From assembly GCA_028751875.1 (NCBI GenBank), contig CM054140.1:56650425-56714424 (forward strand): DNA of 64,000 nucleotides. Direction: 5' to 3'. Within the stretch, counting starts at the first letter, position 1. Every line of letters begins with the position of its first letter. This document shows, one piece after another, positions 54,682 to 64,000 of this stretch. Under the pieces are notes generated by a model. That model did no database searches. It was given only the letters and a program-made list of their open reading frames with translations, and was not told the origin of the DNA. The stretch is from Rapana venosa. Taxonomy: Eukaryota; Mollusca; Gastropoda; Neogastropoda; Muricidae. Position numbers and translations under genes: made by a program.

Positions 54682-55947
54682 TCATCTCCTTGGTCTACCT
54701 CTGGCTTTCCAGCCATTGTATTTGGTGGTGTATGCCCGTAGGGCTGGCTGGTTGGGCGGCATTCTAGTGAGGTGACCAAACCACCTGATCCTTTGTTGTT
54801 CGATATGGTGGAGAATTGGTGTTAGTCCGACCATGTCTCTGATCATCTCATTCTTGATCTTGTCGCGTCTGGTTTTGTTGACAGCTTTTCTCAGGCAGCG
54901 CATTTCACATGTGACCAATTTTCTCTCTAAGGCTTTTGTTAGGGCCCAAGTCTGACACTGGTATGTGAGTGTTGGAACGAAGATGGCGTTGATGAGTTTT
55001 GCCTTAGTGCTCATTGGGATGCTGGAATGTTTTAGAAGGGGGGCGAGTTGGTAACTGACTGCGTTCGCTTTCTGGCATCTTGTTTCTATCTCTCTGTCCA
55101 ATTTTCCATCTTCAGTGAAGAAGCTGCCAAGGTATTTAAATTCTTTGGTCTGTTTCAGCTGGGTGCCGTTGATGTTGATGTCCAGCTTTCCTGGATTTCT
55201 GCTGACAGACATAACTTCTGTTTTGGTGATACTGATCTTCATATCATACCTCTCGCAGCTTGTGTTGAGTTGGTCTGTGTGATCTTGAAGAGCTGCTTTG
55301 TTCTGATTCATCAGGGACTGGTCGTCAGCAAATAATAGTTCGTTCAGGGCCTCAAGATCTGGGTTGGCTTCCTTTGTGATCTGGTCCATGTAGATCACGA
55401 AGAGAAGGGGAGAGAGTACGCAGCCTTGCCTGACCCCTGATGTAACCAGGAACCAGTCGGATGTTCCACTGGCTGTTCGGACTGCGCTCATACTGTTGGC
55501 ATAGATTGCTCTGATGTTATCAAGCAACTGCCCCTTCACGTCGTACTGCTCCAGGATCTTCCAGAGCTTGTCTCTGTTGACTCGGTCGAAAGCTTTTTCT
55601 TGATCAATGAATACTGTATGCAGGTCTTGGTTGTATTCGATGGCTCTTTCACACAGCTGTCGGAGTGCGAAAATGGCATCTGTGCACCCTCTTCCTTTCC
55701 GAAAGCCAAACTGGGCATTGCTCAGTAGGTGTTCTGCTTTGGCTCTTGTGCGCTGTTCCAGAATCTTTGCATACATTTTCCCTACATGGCTGAGAAGTGA
55801 AATGCCTCTGTAGGTGCTGCAGTCTCTCTTGCTGCCCTTCTTCTTCCAAATTGGCACCACTATTGCATTTTGCCAGTCCCTTGGTACTTTCCTCTCTTCC
55901 CATGCTTTCTGGAAGATGATGGTGAGCCACTTAACTCCCGCATGCAA
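54682..55947 (-). pseudogene. Reverse transcriptase ORF of the intronic LINE
   Basis: A 421-residue open stretch with the whole palm: WQNAIVVPIWKKKGSKRDCS, YRGISLLSHVGKMYAKILEQ, NAQFGFRKGRGCTDAIFALR, motif A VFIDQEKAFDRVNRDKLW, motif B SGVRQGCVLSPLLFVIYMD, motif C LLFADDQSLM and the thumb EFKYLGSFFTEDGKLDREIE. It then has a C-terminal part with WFGHLTRMPPNQPALRAYTT and KARGRPRR. The first and third catalytic Asp positions are intact. The upstream linker is joined by a frameshift near 55935, and the last part (to about 54570) is in another frame, so it is not functional as it stands. Clade left open. Confidence 0.85.
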
Positions 55948-56400
55948 GGATGGCTTCAGTTGTTATGCCGTCATCACCTGCCGCTTTGCCCTTTGGGCTG
56001 GTCTTAATTGCTTTTCTTGTTTCAGCTTCAAGGATTTGGGGCTCTAACTGGTCTTTATAGCGTGGTGAGAACTGAGAGCTGGAAGCTTGTGCTCCAGATG
56101 GGTTTAAGAGATCTTTAAAGTAATCTTCCCATCGTTTCAGAATTTCCTCTTCTTTGTGCAATGCCTCTCCATTTGCATCATTCACTACTGTTGTTGGATT
56201 GAATGGCTCATCTCTTACTCTCATCGTCTTCACACTTTTGAAAAATTCTCTTGGGGAGTTCTTGCAAATTTCACTTAACTTCTCTCCATAAGTCGCCCAG
56301 ATTTTTCTTTGGAGGCTTTCACAATACGATTACTATGTCTTCTTGTGATTCTGTACTTGGCGTAGTCCTCTTCTGTCTTGGTCTTGGCCCAAGCTTTATA
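55931..56400 (-). pseudogene. Linker before the reverse transcriptase of the intronic LINE
   Basis: The minus strand from about 56400 reads KQLYKAWAKTKTEEDYAKYR and, after a frame change near 56240-56280, MRVRDEPFNPTTVVNDANGE, ILKRWEDYFKDLLNPSGAQA and GKAAGDDGITTEAILACGS. The last part is the usual NGKA-GPDG-type entry to the reverse transcriptase, here with Asp-Asp in place of Pro-Asp. It breaks off one frameshift before the main ORF. Confidence 0.7.
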
Positions 56401-56553
56401 TAGCTGCTTTTTTTCTTATTTATAGCTCACAGAAACCGTATCGGGGCTGTCAACTCGTAAAATTTTTAATTTCTCAATAAAACTTTATGATTTGTATGAT
56501 CATGCTATTGATTAAAAGTCCGAAACACAACCATACATTAAAAAAAAAGGGTC

Positions 56554-57060
56554 ATGATATTAGCTATGAATGTAACTGAAGGATGATGATATTAGCTATG
56601 AATGTAACAGAAGGATGATGATATTAGCTATGAAAGTAACAGAAGGATGATGCATTAGCTATGAATGTAACTGAAGGATGATGATATTATCTATGAATGT
56701 AACAGAAGGATGATGATAATAATGTAACAGAGGTTGTAGCTGGTGTACCAAATAAACAGTATAATAAAACTGCTGTTACAGGAACAGTGATAATAATAAT
56801 GATGATAATGAAAGTATGGAAATACTCCTATTTCATGAATAATGATAACAATAATGATGATGATGATGGTAGTATGGTAATACTGCTGTTACAGGAATAA
56901 TGATGATGATAATGATAGTATGATATCACTGCCATGGGAATAATGATAATAATGATAAAACTGCAGTTACAGGAATAATGATAATAACAATGATAATGAT
57001 AGCATGATGATGCTGCTGTTACAGGAATACTGATAATAACAATGATAATGACAACTAGAA
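56554..57060. repeat. 32-bp tandem repeat then ATGATAATA-rich repeat
   Basis: ATATTAGCTATGAATGTAAC-AGAAGGATGATG units of 32 bp at 56561, 56593, 56625 and on to 56735 (about five), then a 55-60-bp degenerate repeat with CTGCTGTTACAGGAATAATG (56765-57050). Confidence 0.75.
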
Positions 57061-57603
57061 GTAGTAGTAGTAGTCACGTTTTGAGAGCACAATACCCCAG
57101 TGATATAAGTTCACAGTTCACACCCACAATTATTTTATAAATCGGACTTACAAGAACAATCCAGAGTATTCCACTTTAAGATTGACAGATTAAGGTTATA
57201 GTTTTCATAACAAATCTATAAAAAAAAAAGCATTGAAAGCTTGTAATGCTTGATTGTAGCAACTCTATATATAATAAACAGTATAATTATATTACTGATG
57301 ATATCATTCAGATTTCATGTGCAGTAACATACAGAAAATCTTAACAGCTGTAGATAATAAGCAATGTGATAAAACACGTCTGCCCATACAGTAGCTGTTA
57401 TGATGATAATAGAACACTGTAAATATTGACGCTGAAGCAAATGAGCTTCATAAAAAGTACAATTATACAACTGATACATTTATCACACACGTAATTGTAG
57501 GAGCTGATTCAGAATCTTTGAACAAAGAGGGATTTTTTCTTTTTTTATAATCTGAATGCATACTTGAGTTAATACAAAGAGGGTCAACCCTCCCGTTTCT
57601 TAC

Positions 57604-58018
57604 CTTTGACCTCAGACGCTGCCTGGCGACCCTTCTCTTTCTTTCTGGCGCTCTTCTTCTCCTCCGAAGGCTTGAGGGCCGGTTCCTGCTTCGTGGCTGC
57701 CTGGTTCTGGTTCTGGTTCTGTTTGCCACCGCTGCTCTGATTTTTCGCTGCTCTCTCTCCCTCTGGCGTGGTGGCGGCGACCATTTGCTTTTCTGCCGAC
57801 GGAGGTTGGGCCTGGATGATGTTCTCCTGTTCTTTGACCTCCTTGTCCTTGGCCGGAGTGCTGCCTTGACCTTTGCCCTCCTTGGTGTGCCCTTTGACCT
57901 GGGCGCTGCTTGGACCTTGAGAGCTGGCTTGGCCTTTGCCCTCTTTGGGCGGTTTCTTCTGGTTGTCGGCCGTCTCCTTGGCTTGCTGGTCGTTCTGGTT
58001 TCTGCACATTGTGTCACG
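57604..58018 (-). CDS. Lys/Glu/Gln-rich exon of the same minus-strand gene
   Basis: The acceptor is TTTATTCAG|CGTGAC at 58018 and the donor is TCAAAG|GTAAGA after 57604; both fit consensus. The frame beginning Arg-Asp-Thr-Met-Cys-Arg is open for the whole 415 nt. It encodes a hydrophilic segment of about 138 residues rich in Lys, Gln, Glu and Ser, including a run of Gln-Asn pairs and KKSARKKEKG near the end; it looks disordered and basic. In this frame the exon exits with one leftover base, which the next exon completes exactly (Ala). A second Arg-rich frame is also open but would meet a stop at once in the next exon. Its entry phase (0) does not match the two leftover bases of the knuckle exon, so an unseen small exon or an indel lies between 58 and 63.9 kb. 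Confidence 0.6.
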
Positions 58019-58100
58019 CTGAATAAAAATCGTAAGCTGGGGGTGAAGCTGTGAAAAAGAAACCAGTCTTCTTTACTTACATGATATTACACGCAGGGGG

Positions 58101-58263
58101 GGGAGGAGGATAGCCTTAGAGAAAGGGGCATAAATAAGGAGGAAGCTCAAAACAGAGAGAGATGGAGAAGGTTCATCAATGTCAAACCTCCCCTGGGAGA
58201 AACATGACAAAAAAGGAAGAAGAAGAAGGGGGAGGATAGCCTAGTGGTTAGAGCACATGCGAC
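58101..58263 (+). mobile_element. SINE head interrupted by a LINE 3' end
   Basis: GGGGGAGGAGGATAGCCT, insertion 58117-58230, then the duplicated GGAGGATAGCCT and AGTGGTTAGAGCACATGC. The SINE body is absent after 58263. Confidence 0.7.
58117..58230 (+). mobile_element. 114-bp 3'-end copy of the third LINE type inside a SINE head
   Basis: It carries only the last part (from TAGAGAAAGGGGCATAAATA to the GAAGAAGAAG tail). Exact 12-bp duplications GGAGGATAGCCT flank it (58105-58116 and 58231-58242), placing the insertion in the tRNA-like A-box region of a SINE whose remaining head continues to 58263. Confidence 0.8.
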
Positions 58264-58289
58264 TGTTCACATAAAAAGTTCAACAGATT

Positions 58290-58740
58290 TTAAAATTTAG
58301 ACGCAAACATACACACAGAGTAACGCACTAAAGCAAAGTGATGCGCACCGAGAAGACTCGATTGAAAGTAGGTACAGATGCGAGGTGTAATGATGGAGGA
58401 CGATATTACGCAGGAAATAAGCGTGACTTTAGGCTTGGTTTGAAAGTGTAGAAATGACGGTTTTCGTTGAAGGGAGAGATGGAGGTCATTCCAGGTTGGT
58501 GGACCAGAAATAGTGAAAGAACGACGACCGACAGTAGATTGATTGAATCTGGGCATTTGAAAGCTTAAGATATCTGCAGCAGAACGCAGGGAATGAGATG
58601 GGAGTGTAAAGGTGAAGACAGTCACAGAGATAGGAAGGTGCAGCTTTGTGGAGAAATTTGCAACAGAGGGTACTGATCTTGTTCTCTTTGTGAGACAAAC
58701 CAGTGAAGAGATCACAATAGACAAGTGGTGTGTTCAGGCA
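58290..58740 (-). pseudogene. C-terminal fragment of a CR1/L2-like LINE
   Basis: A 144-residue open frame contains SHSLRSAADILSFQMPRFNQ, GRRSFTISGPPTWNDLHLSL and SFLHFQTKPKV. This resembles the closing segment of many CR1/L2-type proteins (a basic strand, then SGPPxWNxLPxxLR and a short helix). The initial Met is not meaningful. The DNA up to about 58960 may belong to the same element but shows no further motif. Confidence 0.5.
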
Positions 58741-59449
58741 TTTACACTTTCAAGATGAATTGAGCTGCAGAGTTTTGTACATGTTGAAGGGAGTGGATGG
58801 ATGATGTTGATAGACCAGTCAAAAGAGAGCTACAGTAGTTATTGGGATAGAATGAGAGATGTGACAAGCTTGGATTGCATCAGTGGACAGGTACTTGCGT
58901 ATTGCACGAATACAAGTCAAGTCAAAAACACTTAAATCATCCCATGAAGGGCAATTACAATACTGACAGGCACACTGATACCTATAATTATCTCACAAGA
59001 AAAATACATTTCAGATTGTTATAAACATTCCAAGATAGCTTAAAAAAATTATCACACACACACAAACCCAGGTGCGCGCACACACATGCACCGCGTACAC
59101 ACACACACACCAATGTAGGAATACAATATCAGTATTCCTGTAACATTGATAGGAAAAGACATAAACTTATTTTTTACGTGTGCACGCACACGCACACTCA
59201 CACACGCACGCACACCCATACACACACCAATGTATGAACACAATTTTATAGACTATTGACTAGAAAACACACACATATACACATGTGCACCCGCGCACCA
59301 TAATGACCATTGTCTAGCAAAGACAAACTTACACACACACACACACAAAATTTAGAAATCATTCTTGAAAGCCAAAAGCAAGATACAGGAGTTATTTTCA
59401 TTACCACACAGACACACACGCACTTGACAATCAGGGGGGTATATCAGAG
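58741..59449. other. Unassigned intron DNA with CA islands
   Basis: CA-rich patches 59051-59118, 59180-59230 and 59325-59350; two CACACACACCAATGTA-(G/T)GAA phrases (59103, 59221) suggest a local duplication. Confidence 0.5.
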
Positions 59450-59469
59450 AATGTATTTTAACTGTTTGG

Positions 59470-60426
59470 TCAGTGCTGTTTTGAATTTAAAATTCGAATG
59501 ACTACTGGAACAAAAGAATTTCTTTTTCTATTTGTTTTACTGTTGGAGCACTGAAAACAGCATCCTGAAGGAAACAACTGAAATTCCGAAGACATAGCAT
59601 GGGAAGGATCAGCCAAGATGGCAGTCGCTTTGCGCACAAGCTGCTGATCGCAGTACGGCTTGAGATCTCTTTGTTCTTCTCCAATTATTTTTGAGCAGAT
59701 TCTAACAATTCTCCGAAGACTATTCTTGTTTTTAACACTAAGGTTGTTGTACCAACAGATGAAAGCAAAACTTAGAAACAATCTCTATGTAGGACTTGTA
59801 GAACAAAGAAAGAATCTTTTTGTCAACAAAAATGAGTTAAGCTTCCTTAGAAAATACATATGTTGTTGTCCCTTTTTGACAATAGCGTCAGTGTTAGCAT
59901 CCCAGTTTAATTTGTGATAAAAAATAGTTCCCAGATACTTGTACTCTGAAACATTTTCAACTTCTTGACTATGGATGATAACATGCTCAGGAGTGTGACC
60001 CGATCTTCTGATATTGATAGGAAGATCTTTAGTTTTAGAAACATTTAGCTCCAGATATGCCTCATCACACCGATTGACGAAATCAGTGAGGGCTGGACCA
60101 TGGTTTTGGACAGATCCAGATAAGAGAGACAAAAGAGCACTGTCATCGGCAAATTTTACAAGAAAGGAATTTTCATAGCTGCTTCTGCAATCATCTGTGT
60201 ATAGAATGTACAGAAGTGGCAAGAGAACGCATCCCTGTGGAGAACCCGTAAAGGTAAATCTAACTGATGAAGATATTTTATTGGCAAAAACACGCTGCGG
60301 TCTGTTAGTTAAAAATTCCATCAGCCAACGAACAAGTTGATAGTCTACATCAAATTTTGAAAGTATTTTGTGAACAAGAACATGAGGCTGCATTGTATTG
60401 AAAGCTGAACTAAAGTCAGCAAACAA
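59470..60426 (-). pseudogene. Reverse transcriptase and C-terminus of the Rex1-like LINE
   Basis: The frame from 60426 to 59785 has motif A (FADFSSAFNT), motif B (TGSPQGCVLLPLLYILYTDD), motif C (KFADDSALL) and the thumb (YKYLGTIFYHKLNWDANTDA). The final part (59781-59470) is in another frame and carries the C-terminal LSVKNKNSLRRIV and NSFVPVVIRILNS blocks. A frameshift at about 59790 separates them. The two catalytic Asp of motif C are intact. Confidence 0.8.
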
Positions 60427-60429
60427 TAT

Positions 60430-61426
60430 TCTGGCATGAGAATCAGGTGCTTCTAAGTGGTTGTCAACTTGTTCAAAATGAACAGTTTGGCATCTTCGAC
60501 ACCTCGTCCTGTCCTGTAGGCAAACTGTAGTGGGTCAAGGTCTTTCTCTGTAGCGGAAAGAATGAGAGATTTTATGATCTTTTCTAATGTTTTCATCACA
60601 AGTGATGTGAGGGCTACAGGTCTGAAATCGTTGGGCCAAGAAGGATTTGGTTTCTTTGGAAGAGGTATTACATTGGAAGTCTTCCAAATAACTGGTATCT
60701 GGCTAGTGTCCAGTGAGGCTTGGAACAGGTGGTGAAAGACGCTGGCAAGCTCAGTGCCGCAGAATCAAGGCTTCTGCCGCATATGCCATCTGGTCCGGGA
60801 GATTTGTTGATATTTATTGCCTTGAAGTGTTTACAAATAACTGTTTCATCAACAATGACGCTATTCTCAAAGGGTAGAGATTGCTTCAGGCCATTTATTT
60901 CATCCGAAAAATCATGCTTTTCGAAGCGAGTAAAAATTGCATTTAAATGGTCTGGTAAGTTGTCACAGAACCCCTGGAGACTAATCTTCGACATATTTTT
61001 TATGCCCTGCCAGGCAGCATGAAAATTGTTCCCTGCAAACTTGTCTTATATCTTATTTTTATAGTCACGTCTAGCTTGTGCAACAGCGGCTTTTACTTCT
61101 TTATTCACTTGTTTCTTTTGTTCTTCTGTGCCTGTGTAAAATACTACTTTCTTTTTGTTTAATACACGTTTTTGGTCTTTTGTAACCCAAGGTTTTTGAT
61201 TGGGGTAAATAGTTATCACCTTTGTTGGAATAACACTACTGACACAAAATGAAATATACGAAGAAATGACATCAGTTAACTCATTCAAATCAGAGCACAC
61301 ATTGTAAAACGTATCCCAGTCAGGGCAATTAAAACAACCTTGCAGACTAGCTATGCTATTGGCAGTCCATTTTTTTGTGGTCCTGACCATGGGCTGAAGG
61401 CGCTGAAACACTGACTGGTACATCAC
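60430..61426 (-). pseudogene. Linker and N-terminal reverse transcriptase of the Rex1-like LINE
   Basis: From 61426 to 61046 the minus strand encodes WTANSIASLQGCFNCPDWDT and KPWVTKDQKRVLNKKKVVFY, the usual region between endonuclease and reverse transcriptase. From 60994 to 60668 it encodes ISLQGFCDNLPDHLNAIFTR and the NKSPGPDGI motif. Between 60668 and 60430 other frames continue the fingers region. At least two frameshifts are needed. Confidence 0.7.
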
Positions 61427-62468
61427 TACATGGGTGCTAGAAGAATACAGTTATGGTCAGATGAACCCAGGGGAGGCAACGGTAGTGATTCATATGCACC
61501 TGCTACAGTCCCATAGCACAAGTCGAGGGTCTTATTTCTGCGTGTGGGGCAGGTCACATACTGTTCATAATTCTTCAGCATTTTACTGAGTGAACATTTA
61601 TTGAAATCACTCCAGGATGAATTTAGGAGCATCAGGGAATATGGAATCTAACACATGCAGGTGATTTAGAATATGTTTGGATGCTCTGGTCTCATTAGCT
61701 TTGGGATGAATGTAGACCAGGGTAAAAAATAGTTGCGGGAATTCCCGCGGTAGATAGTACGGTGGGAGTGATATAGACAGCAGTTCTATGTCCTCCACAC
61801 ACAAAAAGGCCTGAATGGTCACGTCCTTACACCATTTCTCATTGATGTAGAAGCAGACGTCCCTGCCCTGTTCTTTACCGGTGGAGCATTTGTCTCTGTC
61901 CAGTCGAATAGGGTGTCCAAAGCTATTTATAAACAGCTCACTGCTGGGTACACTGTCTGTGAGCCAGGTTTGAACTCGTGCATGTAATTAACGTTTGCCT
62001 GTAGCTTGTCTGTCTTTGATCGAAGGGATTGGACGTTGGTCAGTATGACTGTTGGTAGCGGGGTTTTCCGATGATTTGAATTTTTTAGTCTTTCTCTCAC
62101 GCCACCTTTCCTCTTTTTCTTTTTTTGATGTTCTTCCAAGTCCTGTCGGTATTGGTGGCAGTTGGAAGAATTTCGCAAGGAAAGTTCACGTCTTGACCCT
62201 CAGCTAACACACTGGCTGACTGGCGTAGGCTCAGAAGAAATTCACCAGTGTACGTCTGGCCATGATTGTTGTTGGCCGGTGCACCTTGCACACGATCAAA
62301 TGACGCTATCAGAAAACAAGTGAAGAGAGTGGATACAGCTTTTCCAAACATTGTCACATTCATTGCAGACACCTCAGACACAACTATGCAGGATCTGACA
62401 CTGATACACGTACAATTTAAATGAAAACAAGATAAAAACGATTGCCTGTCAGTAGAGTGTGTCACCAC
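61427..62468 (-). pseudogene. Leader and endonuclease region of the Rex1-like LINE
   Basis: In order: MFGKAVSTLFTCFLIASFDR followed by VQGAPA (a signal-peptide-like start), YTGEFLLSLRQSA, a Lys-rich stretch with a frameshift in an A-rich run (62105-62130), TPLPTVILTNVQSLRSK (first strand of an AP-type endonuclease), IELLSISLPPYYLPREFPQL, VYIHPKANETRASKHILNHL and finally GSSDHNCILLAPM. The Gly-Asp-Phe-Asn motif seems eroded at the joint near 61610. The endonuclease would be inactive. Confidence 0.7.
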
Positions 62469-62482
62469 ATGAACAGCGCCAC

Positions 62483-62698
62483 CTACACCATAACTGATAG
62501 TTGCAGGACTGAAAGGTCTGGGTGATGAATTTTTGCATACACAGCATTGTTGATAACAACACCTAGATATCTCATAGAGGTAGACAGCAGAACTGAGGTA
62601 TTGCCAACACCCATAAGAACATTCGAAACATACCCGTTAAAAACAGAATGACTGATTTTTCTTGATTCCGAAATGAAAAACTGGGTTTTTTTTCTCAA
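62483..62698 (-). pseudogene. Possible reverse transcriptase thumb fragment
   Basis: The 71-residue frame KTQFFISESRKISHSVFNGY to MRYLGVVINNAVYAKIHHPD has the Lys-Thr-x-F start and YLGV-I core seen between motif C and the thumb in CR1/Jockey-type elements. It adjoins the Rex1-like LINE 5' end but cannot belong to the same copy by order. Confidence 0.35.
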
Positions 62699-62874
62699 AG
62701 TTTCAAGTCAATAATAATCAGCCTTTTTAAACAGTTGAAACCCATCAAAAGAAGTGAACAGAATGTTTTAAATATGCAGCACACACACCTTTTTACATGT
62801 TTACATTCTTATACAAAACTGTGTATGTTTTCAAGACAGTCTCTCCTAAACACCATTTCACTTCATGTTGTTTA

Positions 62875-63460
62875 CAGCCTCAAGGGCTATGAAGACCACA
62901 CCAGGGCTGTCAGAACCAGGATTGCGAGTGCTTGGAAGAAATGGACAGAATTGGCAAGTCTGCTCGTAAATCAGAAAATCCCACTGGAGAGACGCTGTCG
63001 GATATGTAAGGCCTGCATCAGACCTGTTCTCCTGTATGGTTCGGAGACGTGGGTTTTCACAAAAACCGTCGAACGTTTGTTGAAGAGCTGTGAAAACTGA
63101 ATGCTACGCTACATGACAAAGATCAAATGAGAAGACAGGATCACAAATGAAGAACTATGGAGAATGTGCAAAGTTGATGATCTGAAGTCTGTAGCTAGTA
63201 CCAATAGACTGCGCTGGTTTGGGCACGTTCAACGGAAAGCAGACCACCACATCATAAAAAGAGCAATGAATTTCGTAGTGGATGGAAAGAGACCAAAGGG
63301 AAGACCTAGCAAAACCTGGGCTACCAGTATTGCAGACGATCTTAGAGAAAGGGGCATAAATAAGGAGGAAGCTCAAAACAGAGAGAGATGGAGAAGGCTC
63401 ATCAATGTCAAACCTCCCCTGGGAGAAACATGACAAAAAAGGAAGAAGAAGAAGTAGTAC
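62875..63460 (+). mobile_element. 3' end of a third LINE type, 5' truncated, GAA-tailed
   Basis: Frames encode TRIASAWKKWTELASLLVNQ, RRCRICKACIRPVLLYGSET, then after a frameshift near 63097 LRWFGHVQRKADHHIIKRAM, KRPKGRPSKTWATSIADDLR and NRERWRRLINVKPPLGET with a TGA. This is the C-terminal end of a non-LTR reverse transcriptase protein. The element closes with GGAAGAAGAAGAAG. Two shorter copies of the same end lie at 50779 and 58117. Confidence 0.75.
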
Positions 63461-63544
63461 TTCTTTCAGTTCATAAAATCTTGCATTGTACATTCCCTTG
63501 AAGTTCAGACACAATGCTTCCTCTGTCAAAACTATCTTTTACAC

Positions 63545-63906
63545 ACATGCATACACAAACACGCCCGCCCACACGCACACACACACATGCAAACACACAT
63601 ACAAACACAGACATACACACAAAAACACACTACAAATATACACACATTCACACACACATTTACCCACACAAACACATACCAACCACACACACACACAACC
63701 CACACATTCACCCACCCACACACACCACGCACACCAACCACACATACACACACACATCAACTACACACATGCTCTCACACACACACACCACACCACACCA
63801 CACCACACCACACCACACCACACCACACCACACCACACCACTCCACTCCACTCCACTCCACTCCACTCCACTCCACTCCACTCCACTCCACTCCACTCCA
63901 CTCCCA
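63545..63906. repeat. CA array and ACACC / ACTCC pentanucleotide arrays
   Basis: CA-rich 63545-63785, (CACAC)-type pentamers (CCACA)n 63788-63838 and (CTCCA)n 63839-63903. It lies 30 bp inside the intron from the zinc-knuckle exon's donor. Confidence 0.9.
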
Positions 63907-63933
63907 CCAGCCACACACACACCAGACACTCAC

Positions 63934-64000
63934 TGTTGTCGCTTTCTGTTCTGTGGTCGGTTGGGGCAGTCCTTGACCATGTGACCAATCTTGCCGCACA
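63934..64000 (-). CDS. CCHC zinc-knuckle exon, possible TUT4/7-like gene (partial, continues past window)
   Basis: The minus strand reads in frame from 63998: Cys, then Gly-Lys-Ile-Gly, His, Met-Val-Lys-Asp, Cys, Pro, Asn, Arg. This is the C-x4-H-x4-C half of a retroviral-type CCHC zinc knuckle; the first C-x2 lies beyond the window edge. Such knuckles bind single-stranded RNA. The spelling CGKIGHMVKDCP resembles the C-terminal knuckle I recall for terminal uridylyltransferases TUT4/TUT7 (3'-uridylation of pre-let-7 and mRNA in the cytoplasm), but other CCHC proteins could look similar. A good donor follows (ACA|GTGAGT, intron starts at 63933), leaving two bases of a codon. The intron begins with a long CA and pentanucleotide array. 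The exon is real with fair certainty; the family name is tentative. Confidence 0.55.

Larger units (their letters stand above)
54541..56412 (-). mobile_element. 5'-truncated non-LTR retrotransposon in an intron
   Basis: An exact 11-bp duplication TTCTTATTTAT flanks it (54530-54540 and 56413-56423). On the minus strand it begins with the linker before the reverse transcriptase and ends with an Arg-rich C-terminus (GRPRR, then WSDSVADTLGAH and AADRRLCLPA in a shifted frame). A GAAA-type simple tail follows at 54541-54565. It is inserted in the same orientation as the host gene, in the intron between the Lys-rich and Thr-rich exons. It lacks the endonuclease because of 5' truncation, a common result of incomplete reverse transcription. 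It differs clearly from the LINE at 19 kb. Confidence 0.85.
59450..62470 (-). mobile_element. Rex1/CR1-group non-LTR retrotransposon, nearly complete, frameshifted
   Basis: Successive minus-strand frames give one ORF2-like protein in order: an N-terminal leader, endonuclease (VILTNVQSLRSKTDKLQANV; VYIHPKANETRASKHI; GSSDHNCIL with the Ser-Asp-His triad), linker, reverse transcriptase (NKSPGPDGI; FADFSSAFNTMQPHVLVHKI; TGSPQGCVLLPLLYILYTDD; VKFADDSALL) and a C-terminus (LSVKNKNSLRRIVRICSKII; LADPSHAMSSEFQLFPSGCC; RKRNSFVPVVIRILNS). The SSAFNT and SVKNKNSLRRIV wording fits the Rex1 (BABAR) branch of the CR1 group as I know it. It lies in the intron between the knuckle exon and the Lys-rich exon, in the same orientation as the gene. 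No target duplication could be placed. Confidence 0.8.

Noticed and set aside
57463..58017. 184-codon Arg-rich ORF overlapping the Lys-rich exon
   Set aside because: It matches the upstream phase but meets an immediate stop in the next exon, while the Lys-rich frame joins it cleanly; kept only as a possible alternative isoform.

Overview
The window looks like non-coding-rich nuclear DNA from an invertebrate animal, most likely a gastropod mollusc. The reasons are one multi-exon gene with canonical GT/AG introns, several non-LTR retrotransposon lineages, many copies of tRNA-derived and 5S-derived SINEs, and extreme microsatellite density. There is no operon structure, prokaryotic gene or CRISPR array. 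The species assignment is inference from repeat style only. A 500-N gap (18482-18981), long homopolymers and frameshifts at homopolymers point to a draft assembly built from noisy reads.

Layout. 1-13.4 kb: SINE copies embedded in GT/CA/GA/CT arrays, plus a 32-bp and a 24/20-bp minisatellite. 13.4-28 kb: a roughly 2-kb compound repeat in three copies (13.7-15.8, 16.4-18.5 and 22.6-24.9 kb), each carrying a 16-bp minisatellite and a minus-strand SINE. The first copy looks base-corrupted. A 3.0-kb RTE-like LINE with an 11-bp target-site duplication (19286-22283) lies between the second and third copies. 28-33 kb: SINEs, a LINE fragment containing an internal 42-bp minisatellite, and a 700-bp AGT array. 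33-44.6 kb: mostly single-copy DNA with a few mobile pieces, a 29-bp array, two foldback-type elements and one possible plus-strand exon.

The main gene runs on the minus strand from beyond 64000 down to 44628. Six exons are recognisable: a CCHC zinc-knuckle end, a Lys/Glu/Gln-rich exon, a Thr/Ser/Pro exon, a Pro/Ser exon, a 589-residue Pro/Gln/His-rich exon and a terminal exon with a stop. The zinc knuckle resembles the C-terminal knuckle of terminal uridylyltransferases TUT4/TUT7, which is a tentative identity. The low-complexity part carries five or six copies of a short motif centred on Leu-Phe. Its introns hold a reverse-strand LINE (54541-56412), a Rex1/CR1-like LINE (about 59450-62470), three 3'-end copies of another LINE and many SINEs.

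The retroelements form a layered record. SINEs with tRNA-like heads use two alternative hairpin-ended tails. A second SINE type joins a tRNA-like A box to a 5S rRNA-like control region. Younger insertions with clear target-site duplications sit inside older SINEs at 36624-36960, 46364-46673 and 58105-58242.
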